The notes under the pieces were generated by a model that did no database searches, had not been told where the DNA came from, and was given only the letters and a program-made list of their open reading frames with translations. Made by a program: the position numbers and the translations under genes. Source: Halanaeroarchaeum sp. HSR-CO (GTDB taxonomy: Archaea > Halobacteriota > Halobacteria > Halobacteriales > Halobacteriaceae). Taken from it: 64,000 nucleotides of DNA. Location of the stretch: positions 1,550,001 to 1,614,000 of the forward strand of contig NZ_CP087724.1 in the NCBI RefSeq assembly GCF_024972755.1. Direction: 5' to 3'. This document shows, one piece after another, positions 14,748 through 23,074 of the stretch (positions within the stretch are counted from its first letter, which is position 1; every line of letters begins with the position of its first letter).

Positions 14748-16014
14748 AATCTCGACTGTCGGCGAATCGGGTCACCGCTTCCGCCAGTGCATCGGGGTCA
14801 TCTTTTACCCGATCGTATGCCTTTCGTAGCGCTTTCCGCGTCCCCGGGTCGTCAGATTCGGCCATGGCGTCGAGCATCCTGTCCTCCATTTCGCTCATCA
14901 TCCGTGAGACTCCGGGTTCGAGGGCCTGCCCACACCACACGCACATGTCCTTGTCTCGGGGCGTGTCTTGGCCGCAATTCGGACACTGGAGCGGGCTCCG
15001 ATCCTCCGGTTCATCCTCCTCGACGTCAAGACCGTGCAGCTTCGCATACTCCCGATCGGAGTCCTCCTTGAAGATAGAGACGTACCGACTGGCGACCGTC
15101 GACCCACGAACCCACCCATATCGGTCCTCGATGTGCGCCTGGTTCATCCCGCGACTGGCCGCCCAGGACGCACTTGATTTGCGGAAATTGGTCGGCGTGA
15201 CTGGTTTCGTAACACCGGCTTTCTTCGCTGCTCGTTTGAATATTCGCCCCTTGAGACTGCGGCTGATTTCTGTCGGTTCGTTCAGCTTCGTCCACAGGGG
15301 GGCGCCGGGATCGTCGCCGGCAGGGTGGGCGGCCAGCCACCGATTGACGTATGGCACCGACGGAATGAGCGTCACTGAGCGCTGACCCTGCTTCCCCTGG
15401 ACCGTCACTTGAAGGCCATGCTTGTGGTCGTTAATGTCGCCCACAGTAAGGCCGGCGTATTCCCCACCCCGGAGACCCGCGTCAAATTGTAGCGCTATGG
15501 CCGCCGCGTCTCTTTCGTTTGCAGCGGACTCAAGCATTGGCTTCACGTCCTCCTCCCATTTGAGCATCTTTCCCGGGTCCGGCGCCGGATCGTATGTGCT
15601 GCTTGTCGTCGCACTCACCCACGCGAGCGGACGCGGCAGTCCTTTGTCGCTCAACTCGACGTCGTCGGGGACGTGCTCCCCAGCATCGGCGAGCACCTTA
15701 CCGAACCGCCGAAATGCCACACGGTAGTCGCGGTTGGTCTCCTCGTTGTCGTACTCGTCGTGTATCCAGCCGACCACCTGCTTCGCCCGCCCTTTGTCAT
15801 CAAAGGCTTCGACGAGTGGCCCGGCGTTCTTGGCCATCATGTGCCCGTGAGTAAGCAGCTTCTTGTGCCGATGATCGGAGTATTGTGACTGCCGTAACTG
15901 AAGTTCGCGAGAAAACGCTAACAGTGCGTTACGGTCTGCTTCGGATATGTCACCACGTCGGTAGTCGCCCTCGATCCGCCACCGGGTGCGTTCAATGGCC
16001 CCGTCCATGCTCAC
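14746..16014 (-). CDS. int: Tyrosine recombinase (integrase) with C-terminal zinc ribbon
   Basis: This 422-residue phage-type integrase should catalyse integration and excision at tRNA-Thr. A SAM-like N-terminal DNA-binding region (about 1-130) precedes the catalytic domain. Catalytic residues are Arg182 (GLRGGEYAGL), Lys208 (VQGKQGQR), Arg278 (TNFRKSSASW), Trp301 and the nucleophile Tyr311 (VASRYVSIF). The usual box II histidine three residues before Arg278 is Thr275. A zinc ribbon follows, C344/C347 and C358/C361, then a helical tail. The gene starts 51 bp inside attR and reads into the element. The ATG begins MSMDGAIERTRW; a second ATG two codons later is possible. Confidence 0.93.
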   Translation of the reverse strand: MSMDGAIERTRWRIEGDYRRGDISEADRNALLAFSRELQLRQSQYSDHRHKKLLTHGHMMAKNAGPLVEAFDDKGRAKQVVGWIHDEYDNEETNRDYRVAFRRFGKVLADAGEHVPDDVELSDKGLPRPLAWVSATTSSTYDPAPDPGKMLKWEEDVKPMLESAANERDAAAIALQFDAGLRGGEYAGLTVGDINDHKHGLQVTVQGKQGQRSVTLIPSVPYVNRWLAAHPAGDDPGAPLWTKLNEPTEISRSLKGRIFKRAAKKAGVTKPVTPTNFRKSSASWAASRGMNQAHIEDRYGWVRGSTVASRYVSIFKEDSDREYAKLHGLDVEEDEPEDRSPLQCPNCGQDTPRDKDMCVWCGQALEPGVSRMMSEMEDRMLDAMAESDDPGTRKALRKAYDRVKDDPDALAEAVTRFADSRD

Positions 16015-16065
16015 CCGTTGTACCTACGGTCTATTATAACCCCGGCTTTGAACAAATCAGCCAAG

Positions 16066-16080
16066 CCCCCCTCCGGCTTC
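16066..16080 (+). repeat. attR core repeat
   Basis: An exact copy of the 15 bp CCCCCCTCCGGCTTC from the tRNA-Thr 3' end. It lies between the integrase start and the next chromosomal gene and marks the right edge of the element. Confidence 0.93.
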
Positions 16081-16123
16081 GTTGGTTTTCGGTACTACGA
16101 GCGGAGGAGTACGTCCGCACCGA

Positions 16124-16531
16124 TTAGCCGAGCTTCCGCCACGTCTGGGTGCGTTGACGATTGCCAAACCGGCCCCCGATTGCGCCTCCGATTGCACCGA
16201 CCAGTACCAATAATACGGCGCTCGCGACCAGGAACACGACGACGCTGTCCAGACCCAATCCGAATCCCCTGGCCCACGGCCCGAGGATCACCGCCGCGGG
16301 AAACGGGGGCAGCACCGACGAGAGTGCCTGTCCGAGCACGCCGATGACCGCCAGAACGACGCCCATAAGTCCGCCGGCGGTTGCGCCGTCGCGCCAGCCC
16401 GACCGCTGGAGATAGCCGGCGACAGCGCCACCCAGCAGCGGGGCGACGAACGATACGAACGGGAGAAAGCCAGCCACGATCGATACGAGCGCCCCGAGGA
16501 GCACCGCGATGCCAGTTCGTCGTGTGTCCAT
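16124..16531 (-). CDS. Small multi-pass membrane protein (DUF5518-like)
   Basis: A 135-residue protein with four hydrophobic segments: residues about 6-30 (GIAVLLGALVSIVAGFL), 28-40 (LLGGAVAGYLQ), 50-70 and 92-120, the last rich in Val, Leu and Gly. The pattern with a GWRDGA loop, and the Gly-rich segment ending in a basic tail (RFGNRQRTQTWRK), resembles the haloarchaeal DUF5518 membrane family. It is the first chromosomal gene outside attR and is transcribed towards it. No function is known. Its GC and codon use match the core genes, not the element. Confidence 0.7.
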   Translation of the reverse strand: MDTRRTGIAVLLGALVSIVAGFLPFVSFVAPLLGGAVAGYLQRSGWRDGATAGGLMGVVLAVIGVLGQALSSVLPPFPAAVILGPWARGFGLGLDSVVVFLVASAVLLVLVGAIGGAIGGRFGNRQRTQTWRKLG

Positions 16532-16645
16532 ACTGTTTATTGTTTTCCAATCGACATATAGATGGACGGTGAACGGGCAGCGTTCCCGGTCGGTTCGACC
16601 ACAGGATGGGGAGCATTTATTTCGGACTCGTCCGCGTACACATGC

Positions 16646-16891
16646 ATGGGAAGTACCGACGACTTCGCGGACCTCGACGAACTGGTCGGGTACCTCACCC
16701 CGAGAGAGGACAACGAGATGATCAAGAGCTACCAGAACACGACCTCAGTGGCCTGTCCCATCTGCGACGACCCGTTCGACGACCTGGTCGTCTGCAAGGC
16801 CGAGGAGACCCAACTGGAACTCTCGGAGGCCCTGGACCTCTGTGTCACGACCGACGACGCTGGCCGGCCCTTTCTGTTCACCCACAAGTAG
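16646..16891 (+). CDS. Small protein with one CxxC pair (flagella-cluster-protein-like)
   Basis: An 81-residue protein starting MGSTDDFADLDELVGYLTPR. It has the sequence VACPICDDPFDDLVVCKAEE, with a CxxC pair and one more Cys, and ends LCVTTDDAGRPFLFTHK. I recall similar small haloarchaeal proteins labelled flagella cluster protein (DUF7385), though no archaellum genes are nearby. A TATA-like ATTTATTTC lies about 28 bp upstream, making the ATG a leaderless start. Zinc binding would need a partner or dimer, as only three Cys residues are conserved-looking. Confidence 0.7.
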   Translation: MGSTDDFADLDELVGYLTPREDNEMIKSYQNTTSVACPICDDPFDDLVVCKAEETQLELSEALDLCVTTDDAGRPFLFTHK

Positions 16892-16942
16892 GGTAGCAGG
16901 CGTCGGGTAACCTCTTTACCGCGACAGTCAGAACGGACCGAC

Positions 16943-17866
16943 ATGCACTTCGCTATCTACGGTGCCGGCGGTATCGGCGCGTATATCGGCGCACGACTCG
17001 CCAATGCCGGACACGACGTGAATCTCGTCGCCCGGGGCGCCCACCTGGAGGCGCTCCAGTCCGACGGTCTCCGCGTCGAAAGCGTCGCCGGTGGGACGGA
17101 CGTGGACCTGCCAGCCACGGACGACCCTGCAGACATCGGCCCGGTGGATTTCGTCCTGTTCACGGTGAAAGCCTACGACACTCGCTCCGCCGCGGAGGAC
17201 CTCGAACCTCTCATCGGCCCGGAGACGGCCGTGGTCTCCTTCCAGAACGGCGTCGACAACGAACGCTGGATCGCCGAGGAAGTCGGCGAGTCGCACGTCG
17301 TCGGCGGCGTCGCGTACATCTTTTCGACCATCGAATCGCCGGGTGTCGTCGCACACACCGGCGGCCCAGCCCGGTTCGTGTTCGGGGAGATGGACGGCAC
17401 ACGGACCGAGCGAATCGAGGCGCTGGACGAGGCCCTCACCGAGAGCGACGGCGTCGAATCGGTCCTCGCCGACGACATCCAGGTGGAGCTCTGGAAGAAG
17501 TTCGCGTTCATCTGTGCACAGTCTGGAATGACGGCGGCGACCCGCAAACCGATCGGTCGCATCCGGGAGACGGCCGCCACGTGGGAGATGTACCGTCGTG
17601 TCATCGAAGAGGTCGTCACCCTCGCTCGGGCGAAGGGAATCGACGTCCCGGCTGGAACGGTCGAGGAGTGGCTGGCGTTCGCCGAATCCTTCGACAGTGA
17701 GATGTTCTCGTCGCTGCACTACGACCTGGTCAACGAGAACCGCCTCGAACTCGATGCGCTCAACGGGGCGGTTGTCCGTCACGCCGAGCAGGCGGGCGTG
17801 GAGACGCCGATGAACGAAGCGGTCCACGCCATCCTTCGCCCCTGGGCAGACGAGCGCGACGAGTGA
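16943..17866 (+). CDS. panE: 2-dehydropantoate 2-reductase
   Basis: This 307-residue NAD(P)-dependent enzyme reduces ketopantoate to pantoate in coenzyme A synthesis. The Rossmann nucleotide-binding loop GAGGIGAYIGARLANAG is at residues 7-23. FTVKAYDT, SFQNGVDNE and the C-terminal helical domain (VWKKFAF-type segment, here LWKKFAFICAQSGMTA, with the catalytic Lys region) follow the family plan. Length is normal. It stands apart from other pan genes here; the upstream small CxxC gene ends 51 bp before it. Start MHFAIYGAGG is unambiguous. Confidence 0.95.
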   Translation: MHFAIYGAGGIGAYIGARLANAGHDVNLVARGAHLEALQSDGLRVESVAGGTDVDLPATDDPADIGPVDFVLFTVKAYDTRSAAEDLEPLIGPETAVVSFQNGVDNERWIAEEVGESHVVGGVAYIFSTIESPGVVAHTGGPARFVFGEMDGTRTERIEALDEALTESDGVESVLADDIQVELWKKFAFICAQSGMTAATRKPIGRIRETAATWEMYRRVIEEVVTLARAKGIDVPAGTVEEWLAFAESFDSEMFSSLHYDLVNENRLELDALNGAVVRHAEQAGVETPMNEAVHAILRPWADERDE

Positions 17867-17906
17867 GTTCACGAGGACCGACGGGGTACGCGGGGACCGC
17901 GGACCG

Positions 17907-18425
17907 TCACTCGAAGAGCGCGTCGTGTCGCCGAGCGAGGTTCGTGTACTCGTCCGAGGAGTAGTGCTCGAAGAGCGAATCCGGGTCGACCGTCGTCTCC
18001 TCGAGTGGCGTCACCTTCGCGGGGACGCCACGAACGAACGATTCCGGGGGAATCTCCCGCCCCTCGGGAATCGTCGCCCCGGCTGCCACTACACTCGACT
18101 CGCCGACGGTCACGTCCGTGTTGACCGTCGCGTTGAAGCCGATCAGGGACCAGTCCTCGACGTGCGCTTCGTTGAGAACGGCTCCGTGACCGACCATCAC
18201 CCTGTCACCGAGCCACGAGGCGTGTATCGTCGCATTGTCGCCGATGTGTGATTGCGGTCCGACCCGGACCGGTCCCATATCACCACGGAGGACCACCCCG
18301 GGCCAGACGCTCGCGTCTGCACCGACCCGGACGGTGCCGACGAGCGTCGATTCACGGGCCACCCTGGCATCGGGATGGACGTCCGGACGGCTCCCCTCGA
18401 ACTCGTACTCCCGACTATCGACCAT
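17907..18425 (-). CDS. Gamma-carbonic-anhydrase-like hexapeptide-repeat protein
   Basis: A 172-residue left-handed beta-helix protein of the gamma-carbonic anhydrase/YrdA family. Hexapeptide turns run from VHPDARV through STLVGTVRVGADASVWPGVV, RGDMGPVRVGPQSHIGDNAT and AEMV-type coils (HVEDWSLIGFNATV). Candidate zinc ligands are the His in NATIHAS and those of GDRVMVGHGA and NEAHVED. The strand order is family-like, but actual carbonic anhydrase activity is not shown; many members bind metal without known reaction. It lies beside cysE, itself a hexapeptide protein, on the same strand with an 84-bp gap. Confidence 0.9.
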   Translation of the reverse strand: MVDSREYEFEGSRPDVHPDARVARESTLVGTVRVGADASVWPGVVLRGDMGPVRVGPQSHIGDNATIHASWLGDRVMVGHGAVLNEAHVEDWSLIGFNATVNTDVTVGESSVVAAGATIPEGREIPPESFVRGVPAKVTPLEETTVDPDSLFEHYSSDEYTNLARRHDALFE

Positions 18426-18509
18426 GTGTACCAGTACCAGCCGAACGGCGATAGTTCTAACTGCTGACGATTTCGACCAACGGGGGGGGTGGGACCGAAG
18501 CCCTTGGGA

Positions 18510-19166
18510 CTACTCCTCGTTCGCCTCGAGATGGGTCTCAAGTTCGGCGATGCGAGTACGAAGCGCCTCGACCTCCTCGTTCAACTCCTCGAACTCGCGA
18601 TGGATCGGGTCTGGCAGATCTCCATGTTCCAGGGCATCGAGGTCGGTTCCCGACGCCTCGTCTGTCGAGGAGGCCGGGACACCCACGATGGTGGAATTGG
18701 GGCCATAGTCCTCGAGAACGACTGAGCCAGCCCCTACCTGGGAGTGCTCGCCGATGGTTATGGGGCCGAGCAGGATGGCGCCCGCGCCGACGACGACGTG
18801 GTCCTCCAACGTCGGGTGCCGTTTGACGGGTTCGTTCGAGGTCCCACCGAGGGTACATCCCTGGAATAGCAGGACGTCGTCACCGATCTCCGCGGTCTCG
18901 CCGATGACGACGCCACCGCCGTGGTCGATGAAGAACCGTCGCCCGATGGTTGCTCCGGGATGGATCTCGATACCAGTCAGCAACCGCGAGAGGTGCGAGA
19001 GGAGTCGAGCAAACAGTTTCAACCCGTGTGTCCAGAGGTAGTGACTCACCCGGTGGAACCAGATGGCATGCAGCCCGGGATAGGTGAGCAATACCTCTGC
19101 GACGTTCCGCGCAGCCGGGTCGCGGTCGAGCACCGTCCGAACGTCCTCGGCGATTCGTGAGATCAT
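18510..19166 (-). CDS. cysE: Serine O-acetyltransferase
   Basis: This 218-residue enzyme acetylates serine to O-acetylserine, the first step of cysteine synthesis. It starts [21 protein letters not shown], continues with [16 protein letters not shown] and then shows the hexapeptide left-handed helix with [22 protein letters not shown], in which the His-Asp pair is catalytic. A helical C-terminal tail ([19 protein letters not shown]) replaces the bacterial CysK-binding end. Its ATG overlaps the cysK stop by four bases (ATGA), so the two consecutive pathway enzymes are translationally coupled. The longer upstream frame is a shadow of cysK. Confidence 0.95.
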   Translation of the reverse strand: MISRIAEDVRTVLDRDPAARNVAEVLLTYPGLHAIWFHRVSHYLWTHGLKLFARLLSHLSRLLTGIEIHPGATIGRRFFIDHGGGVVIGETAEIGDDVLLFQGCTLGGTSNEPVKRHPTLEDHVVVGAGAILLGPITIGEHSQVGAGSVVLEDYGPNSTIVGVPASSTDEASGTDLDALEHGDLPDPIHREFEELNEEVEALRTRIAELETHLEANEE

Positions 19167-20083
19167 GCCATGGCTCTGAACAGGTCTGTCGACAGATACC
19201 GTTCGCCTGTATCCGGTAAGACCACGACGATTGTTGAATCCTCGTATTCCGGCCGGGACCGTACCAACTTCGCGGCGTGGATCGCCGCACCAGCCGAGAT
19301 GCCCACGAGGACGCCCGCCTCGGCGGCCAGCGTTCGCGACGCGGTTTTGGCGTCGTCGTCGGCGACCTGGACGACCTCGTCGATCACGGCCTCGTCGAGA
19401 TTCTCGGGAACGAACCCCGCACCGATCCCCTGGATACCGTGGCTTCCGGCTTCCCCGCCGGAGAGGACCGCCGACGTCTCCGGTTCGACGGCGACCATCT
19501 CGACGTCCGCATCGACGTCGGTGGCGAAATACCGACCGATCCCGGTGATCGTTCCGCCAGTACCGACCCCTGCGACGACCACGTCGACCTGCCCGTCCGT
19601 ATCCGCCCATATCTCCGGCCCCGTCGTTTTCCGGTGGACGGACGGATTCGCCGGATTCTCGAACTGCTGGGGCATGTACCCATCATCGAGGTCGTCGACG
19701 AGTTCCCCCGCACGCGCTATCGCAGCCCCCATCCCGCCGTCCGCGGGCGTCAGTTCCAGGGTTGCACCCAGCGCCCGGAGCATCGACCGACGTTCCTCGC
19801 TCATCGACGCGGGCATCGTCAACACGAGATCGTACCCCTTTGCCGCACACACGGAGGCCAGGCCGATACCCGTGTTCCCGCTCGTCGGTTCGACGATGGT
19901 GGTCGCTTCGGTCACCTCGCCCCGTCGCTCGGCCCGCTCGATCATCGAGAGCGCGACCCGGTCTTTCACCGAGGAGAGGGGATTGAACGACTCGACCTTT
20001 CCATAGACGTCCGGGCCGACGGTCTCGAGGGCGACGAGGGGCGTGTCGCCGACGAGTTCCGTCACGTTCTGCGCAACGTTCAT
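19163..20083 (-). CDS. cysK: Cysteine synthase (O-acetylserine sulfhydrylase)
   Basis: This 306-residue PLP enzyme turns O-acetylserine and sulfide into cysteine. The PLP lysine lies in [12 protein letters not shown] (about 35-46), the substrate loop is PTSGNTGIG, and the phosphate-binding loop is [10 protein letters not shown]. The C-terminal SISAGAA-like segment ([12 protein letters not shown]) is standard. A TATA box about 30 bp upstream suggests a leaderless mRNA beginning at the ATG of [12 protein letters not shown]. cysE overlaps its end. The pair is complete here, so this organism can make cysteine from serine and sulfide. Confidence 0.96.
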   Translation of the reverse strand: MNVAQNVTELVGDTPLVALETVGPDVYGKVESFNPLSSVKDRVALSMIERAERRGEVTEATTIVEPTSGNTGIGLASVCAAKGYDLVLTMPASMSEERRSMLRALGATLELTPADGGMGAAIARAGELVDDLDDGYMPQQFENPANPSVHRKTTGPEIWADTDGQVDVVVAGVGTGGTITGIGRYFATDVDADVEMVAVEPETSAVLSGGEAGSHGIQGIGAGFVPENLDEAVIDEVVQVADDDAKTASRTLAAEAGVLVGISAGAAIHAAKLVRSRPEYEDSTIVVVLPDTGERYLSTDLFRAMA

Positions 20084-20108
20084 CAGTGGGCCTCCATCGA
20101 CTCGGCAG

Positions 20109-20118
20109 GAATAAATAC
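20109..20118 (-). promoter_or_regulatory. TATA box of the cysK-cysE operon
   Basis: The minus strand reads GTATTTATTC, centred about 31 bp before the cysK ATG. The spacing fits a short-leader or leaderless haloarchaeal transcript. Confidence 0.55.
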
Positions 20119-20191
20119 ACGGTGGGAATCGACAGGTGCTGTCGGTAATGGCTGAGAAACTGGGCCGATTTCGACGGGCTGTCCCCGTCAG

Positions 20192-21103
20192 CTACACTCT
20201 GGCGGTCATCGTCTCCACGACGCTGTGTCGAGCAGTCCCCAGGTCGTCGGTCAGTCGCGTCGTCGTATGCAGGACGGGATACGTCATCGACAATGGTCCG
20301 TACAGGTACTCTTGCAGGGTCAAATCGCTCGTATCCCACCGTCCACAGCGCGTCTCGTTATGTATCTGGCGCTGGCGCCGTCGCGCGAGTCGGACGGTTC
20401 TGTCCTCGAGCGTTTCCAGGGCGGCATACGTCTCCATGAGCTCCTCGAACGACCGTTCGTCGAGCGACCCATCGTCCATCGACGAGAGCGACGTCTCTAT
20501 CTCGTCGAGGGTGGCCGTCGCATCCTCGACGGCCGCTTGCTCGGTCGAGAGCACCTGTATCAGTTCGTCGCGTCTCGACGCAGCGTCGAGGGCTCGCTGT
20601 TGGAGTGCCCGCTTCATGGGTCGATTGACGCCGCTCCCCTCGCGAAGCCCACCCAGGAAGTCGGCGTCGAATTCGTTCACCAGATGCGTCTCCCAGGTCT
20701 CGCCATAGGTGTCGTCGTAGTGGTCGACGGCCATGACGGTCTCTTCGAACGCCCGGCGGACGTGATCGACCGGCGCCGCTCTGGTCTCCATGGTCTGTAT
20801 CGACTGTGGCGTCGCGACCGCCCCTGCGGGTTGGACGACCGGAATCGAGTCGATGGCCTCGGCGAACGCACGATACGCGTTTCGCTCCGCGACGACCTCC
20901 CGCATCTCCGCTTCGACGCGGTCCTCGGCATCATACAGGTGAGAGAGGACGCTGGCGACCCCCACCAGCACGAGCCCGAGGAACGCAGCGATGAGCAGTA
21001 CTTCGTGGAGCGGTGACAGTCCGATCCCCGAAACCGCCTCGTTGACCGGGGACATAGACGAGCCGTCGATAGCGAATGGAACAGATCCCCCAGATGTGGC
21101 CAT
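20192..21103 (-). CDS. Membrane-anchored coiled-coil protein (DUF7260-like)
   Basis: A 303-residue protein with a single membrane segment near the N-terminus (PLHEVLLIAAFLGLVLVGVA, about 35-55), followed by a long helical region (YDAEDRVEAEMREVVAERNA...) and later helices with heptad-like spacing. The arrangement of an N-terminal anchor followed by EMREVVAERNAYRAFAEAI resembles the haloarchaeal DUF7260 family. No catalytic motif is seen. The ATG of MATSGGSVPFAIDG was chosen; an upstream ATG adds 13 residues. It diverges from nothing obvious and lies alone between cysK and the PurD-like gene. Confidence 0.75.
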   Translation of the reverse strand: MATSGGSVPFAIDGSSMSPVNEAVSGIGLSPLHEVLLIAAFLGLVLVGVASVLSHLYDAEDRVEAEMREVVAERNAYRAFAEAIDSIPVVQPAGAVATPQSIQTMETRAAPVDHVRRAFEETVMAVDHYDDTYGETWETHLVNEFDADFLGGLREGSGVNRPMKRALQQRALDAASRRDELIQVLSTEQAAVEDATATLDEIETSLSSMDDGSLDERSFEELMETYAALETLEDRTVRLARRRQRQIHNETRCGRWDTSDLTLQEYLYGPLSMTYPVLHTTTRLTDDLGTARHSVVETMTARV

Positions 21104-21196
21104 GCTAGAAATACACGTATCGATCACGATAATCATTTGCATTACTCCCGTTCTCGTGGGTTGCTACGACGGAGTTCCGGTCAGTGTGTAGGACCG

Positions 21197-22507
21197 TCAT
21201 GGACCCAGATACCCCCAGGCTTGCAGACGGTCACCCTCCCCATCGATCCACCGCTCGCCGATGTCGTCGCGGTAGTACATGTTCGGTATCACGATGTCGT
21301 CGATGCGTCCATACGCCTGCCGGCGGGCGTCCTGCATCGTCTCTCCCATTCCAGTGACGATGATCGGCATCCCACTCTCTCCCGCGGCACGCCACTGTCC
21401 GTCGACGTTCTTTGCGTCCTCGAGGTGGATACCATCCCGCGAATCCCTCTCGAAGACGACGGCGGCGTTCCGGGAGTTCTCGTCGTACGTCTTCGGGTCG
21501 TCGAAGGGAAACGGCGGCAACACGATCCGGACGGCCACCTGGTAGCCCTCGTGAACCCGGAGTGCCGGGTCGGTGCCGTGTGCGAGGTCGTAAAAGAAGG
21601 CTCCGGTCGGTGACTCGAACGATTCTTCCTGCAACGCGATGGTCGGATAGCCGAAGCGTGGTGTGAACTCGAGCGGATAGATGCCGTGATCGTTGACGAT
21701 GCAGTTCAGGTCGATGCTCCCCACGTACCCCTCGTCGGCGAGCCACGATTCGATCTGTCCGAGGGTCTCCCTGAACAGCCGATTCCGCCCGGCCCAGAAC
21801 ATCGACGTGCCCATCTCTCCCGTCGAGGGCCCGATGTTGCCGGGGAAGAGCTTCTTGTGCTCGAAGTTGAAGTTGATCGGTTCGACGAACTGGTCACCGT
21901 CGAAGAACCCACAGATGGCTACCTCGACGCCCTCCACGCGTCGCTGTAACTGAAACCCCTTCATCCGGTGGCCCCAGGCCTTCTTGTAGGCGCGAAGGAC
22001 CTCGACGACGTCGCTGCCGTCCACTTCACGACCGACGTACAGGAGCCGTTTGACGTTCTGAACCTCACCGAGGGGCTTGATGACGTACGGAGCAGGATGT
22101 TCCCGGACGTACTCGATGGCAGTGTCGAAGTCCGTGAATTCCCGGTGATCGAGGGTGTCTACGCCGTTGTCCTCGAGGACGGACATAGCGTACCCACGGT
22201 CCTCTTCGAGTCGATCGGTCGCTGGCGTGCCGCCCACGACCGCGTGGCCAGCATCGCGCAACTCCTGGGCCAGTTCGCCCGTGCCCACCTCGTCGCCTAC
22301 CCAGATGTCGTCGAAGATGATGACGTCCGCCCAGTCGACCGCCGCCCGCCAGTCGTCCGTCTTCGGGACGAAGCCATCGGTTATCTCCCGGTCGGACTCG
22401 GCTTCGATGTAGTACCGTACGTCGTGGCCCTCGCGTGCTACCTGCCACGCCAGATCACCGATAAGCGCCGAGTCGAGCGAGAGGAACAGAAATCGTTTCG
22501 GGTCCAT
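21197..22507 (-). CDS. ATP-grasp enzyme, PurD-like
   Basis: A 436-residue ATP-grasp ligase. The N-terminal Rossmann-like region (MDPKRFLFLSLDSALIGDLA) lacks the GGGGREHA start of true phosphoribosylamine-glycine ligase. The ATP-grasp part contains YVIKPLGEVQNVKRLLYVGR, the SFQLQRRVEGVEVAICGFF-type hinge and GSIDLNCIVNDHGIYPLEFTPRFGYP, in which the Glu/Asn metal ligands are kept. Haloarchaeal genomes often annotate such paralogues as PurD. The substrate is uncertain: glycine ligation to phosphoribosylamine or another carboxylate-amine ligation are both possible. No purine gene is adjacent. Confidence 0.75.
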   Translation of the reverse strand: MDPKRFLFLSLDSALIGDLAWQVAREGHDVRYYIEAESDREITDGFVPKTDDWRAAVDWADVIIFDDIWVGDEVGTGELAQELRDAGHAVVGGTPATDRLEEDRGYAMSVLEDNGVDTLDHREFTDFDTAIEYVREHPAPYVIKPLGEVQNVKRLLYVGREVDGSDVVEVLRAYKKAWGHRMKGFQLQRRVEGVEVAICGFFDGDQFVEPINFNFEHKKLFPGNIGPSTGEMGTSMFWAGRNRLFRETLGQIESWLADEGYVGSIDLNCIVNDHGIYPLEFTPRFGYPTIALQEESFESPTGAFFYDLAHGTDPALRVHEGYQVAVRIVLPPFPFDDPKTYDENSRNAAVVFERDSRDGIHLEDAKNVDGQWRAAGESGMPIIVTGMGETMQDARRQAYGRIDDIVIPNMYYRDDIGERWIDGEGDRLQAWGYLGP

Positions 22508-22599
22508 GGCCGAACATCGTCTTCAAGTGACAAATAGCTATGGCGAGGCCCGGTTCGAGTCTGTAGCAATTAAGGCCGCCCCGCCCCACACTCGACACG

Positions 22600-23049
22600 A
22601 TGACCGAGAGCCGACCCTCCCGAGAGACGATTCGAGACGTCGCGGGTCGCGTCGCGGCGACCGCCCATCCCGATCTAGACGAAGCGACAATCGACGAAGC
22701 GATAGCGATCGTCGCCGACATCGAGGAAAGACTCGAGGACGGACCGAGTCGGGACGCCGTCGAAGACCTGCTCTCGTTCTGGGAGGGATACATCACCGGC
22801 GGTCTGCTCGCGGTGACGGACGCCGAAACCATCGACACGTCGCTAGCACGAACGGAACTCGTCAAGCGAGGCAACGAAGCCGACCTCTACGGACTCGACC
22901 TCTACCAGGCGCTCCTCGAGTTGGCGGCGGCCCACGAGGAGTCCGACGCCGAGACCGGAGCGGCCGTCACGGATCGCACCGCGAACTGGGCCATGCGAGT
23001 CGCCGATCTGACCTCGGGGTTCGTCGGCCATCTTGTGGACCACAAGTAG
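22600..23049 (+). CDS. Conserved hypothetical helical protein (149 aa)
   Basis: The protein begins MTESRPSRETIRDVAGRVAA and is almost wholly helical: DLDEATIDEAIAIVADIEER, AVEDLLSFWEGYITGGLLA, then DLYGLDLYQALLELAAAHEE. There is no Cys and no catalytic motif. I do not recognise a characterised family, although its acidic composition and codon use are those of a core haloarchaeal gene. It diverges from the PurD-like gene across 92 bp and ends 25 bp before the convergent deacetylase-like gene. Confidence 0.7.
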   Translation: MTESRPSRETIRDVAGRVAATAHPDLDEATIDEAIAIVADIEERLEDGPSRDAVEDLLSFWEGYITGGLLAVTDAETIDTSLARTELVKRGNEADLYGLDLYQALLELAAAHEESDAETGAAVTDRTANWAMRVADLTSGFVGHLVDHK

Positions 23050-23074
23050 GACGCCCACCGTCCGATCGGTGGCC

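Larger units (their letters stand above)
4504..16080. mobile_element. Integrated genetic element in tRNA-Thr, about 11.6 kb
   Basis: The boundaries are a 15-bp direct repeat, one copy in the tRNA-Thr 3' end and one just outside the start of a tyrosine recombinase gene. Inside are a primase-SF3 helicase, a candidate origin, an HTH protein, a mini RHH-type protein and mostly unknown genes. Two long intergenic regions contain repeats, and parts have visibly lower GC than the flanking core genes. Flanking genes on both sides are ordinary chromosomal ones. This is the plan of an integrative plasmid or a virus/satellite that excises by site-specific recombination. No capsid, portal, terminase, relaxase or transposase could be recognised, so plasmid, plasmid-vesicle element and defective provirus all remain possible. 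Confidence 0.92.

Noticed and set aside
14705-14760. Second complete tRNA gene
   Set aside because: Only a T-arm-like hairpin exists; no acceptor, D- or anticodon stems could be folded.
4504-16080. Known halovirus provirus (pleolipovirus-like)
   Set aside because: No recognisable spike, packaging-type ATPase or small membrane protein genes in the typical order; only the integrase and replication gene types are shared with many elements.
20136-21016. Rightward genes opposite the membrane coiled-coil gene
   Set aside because: Arg- and Ser-rich antisense frames of a GC-rich gene; the leftward protein has a clear anchor and coiled coil.
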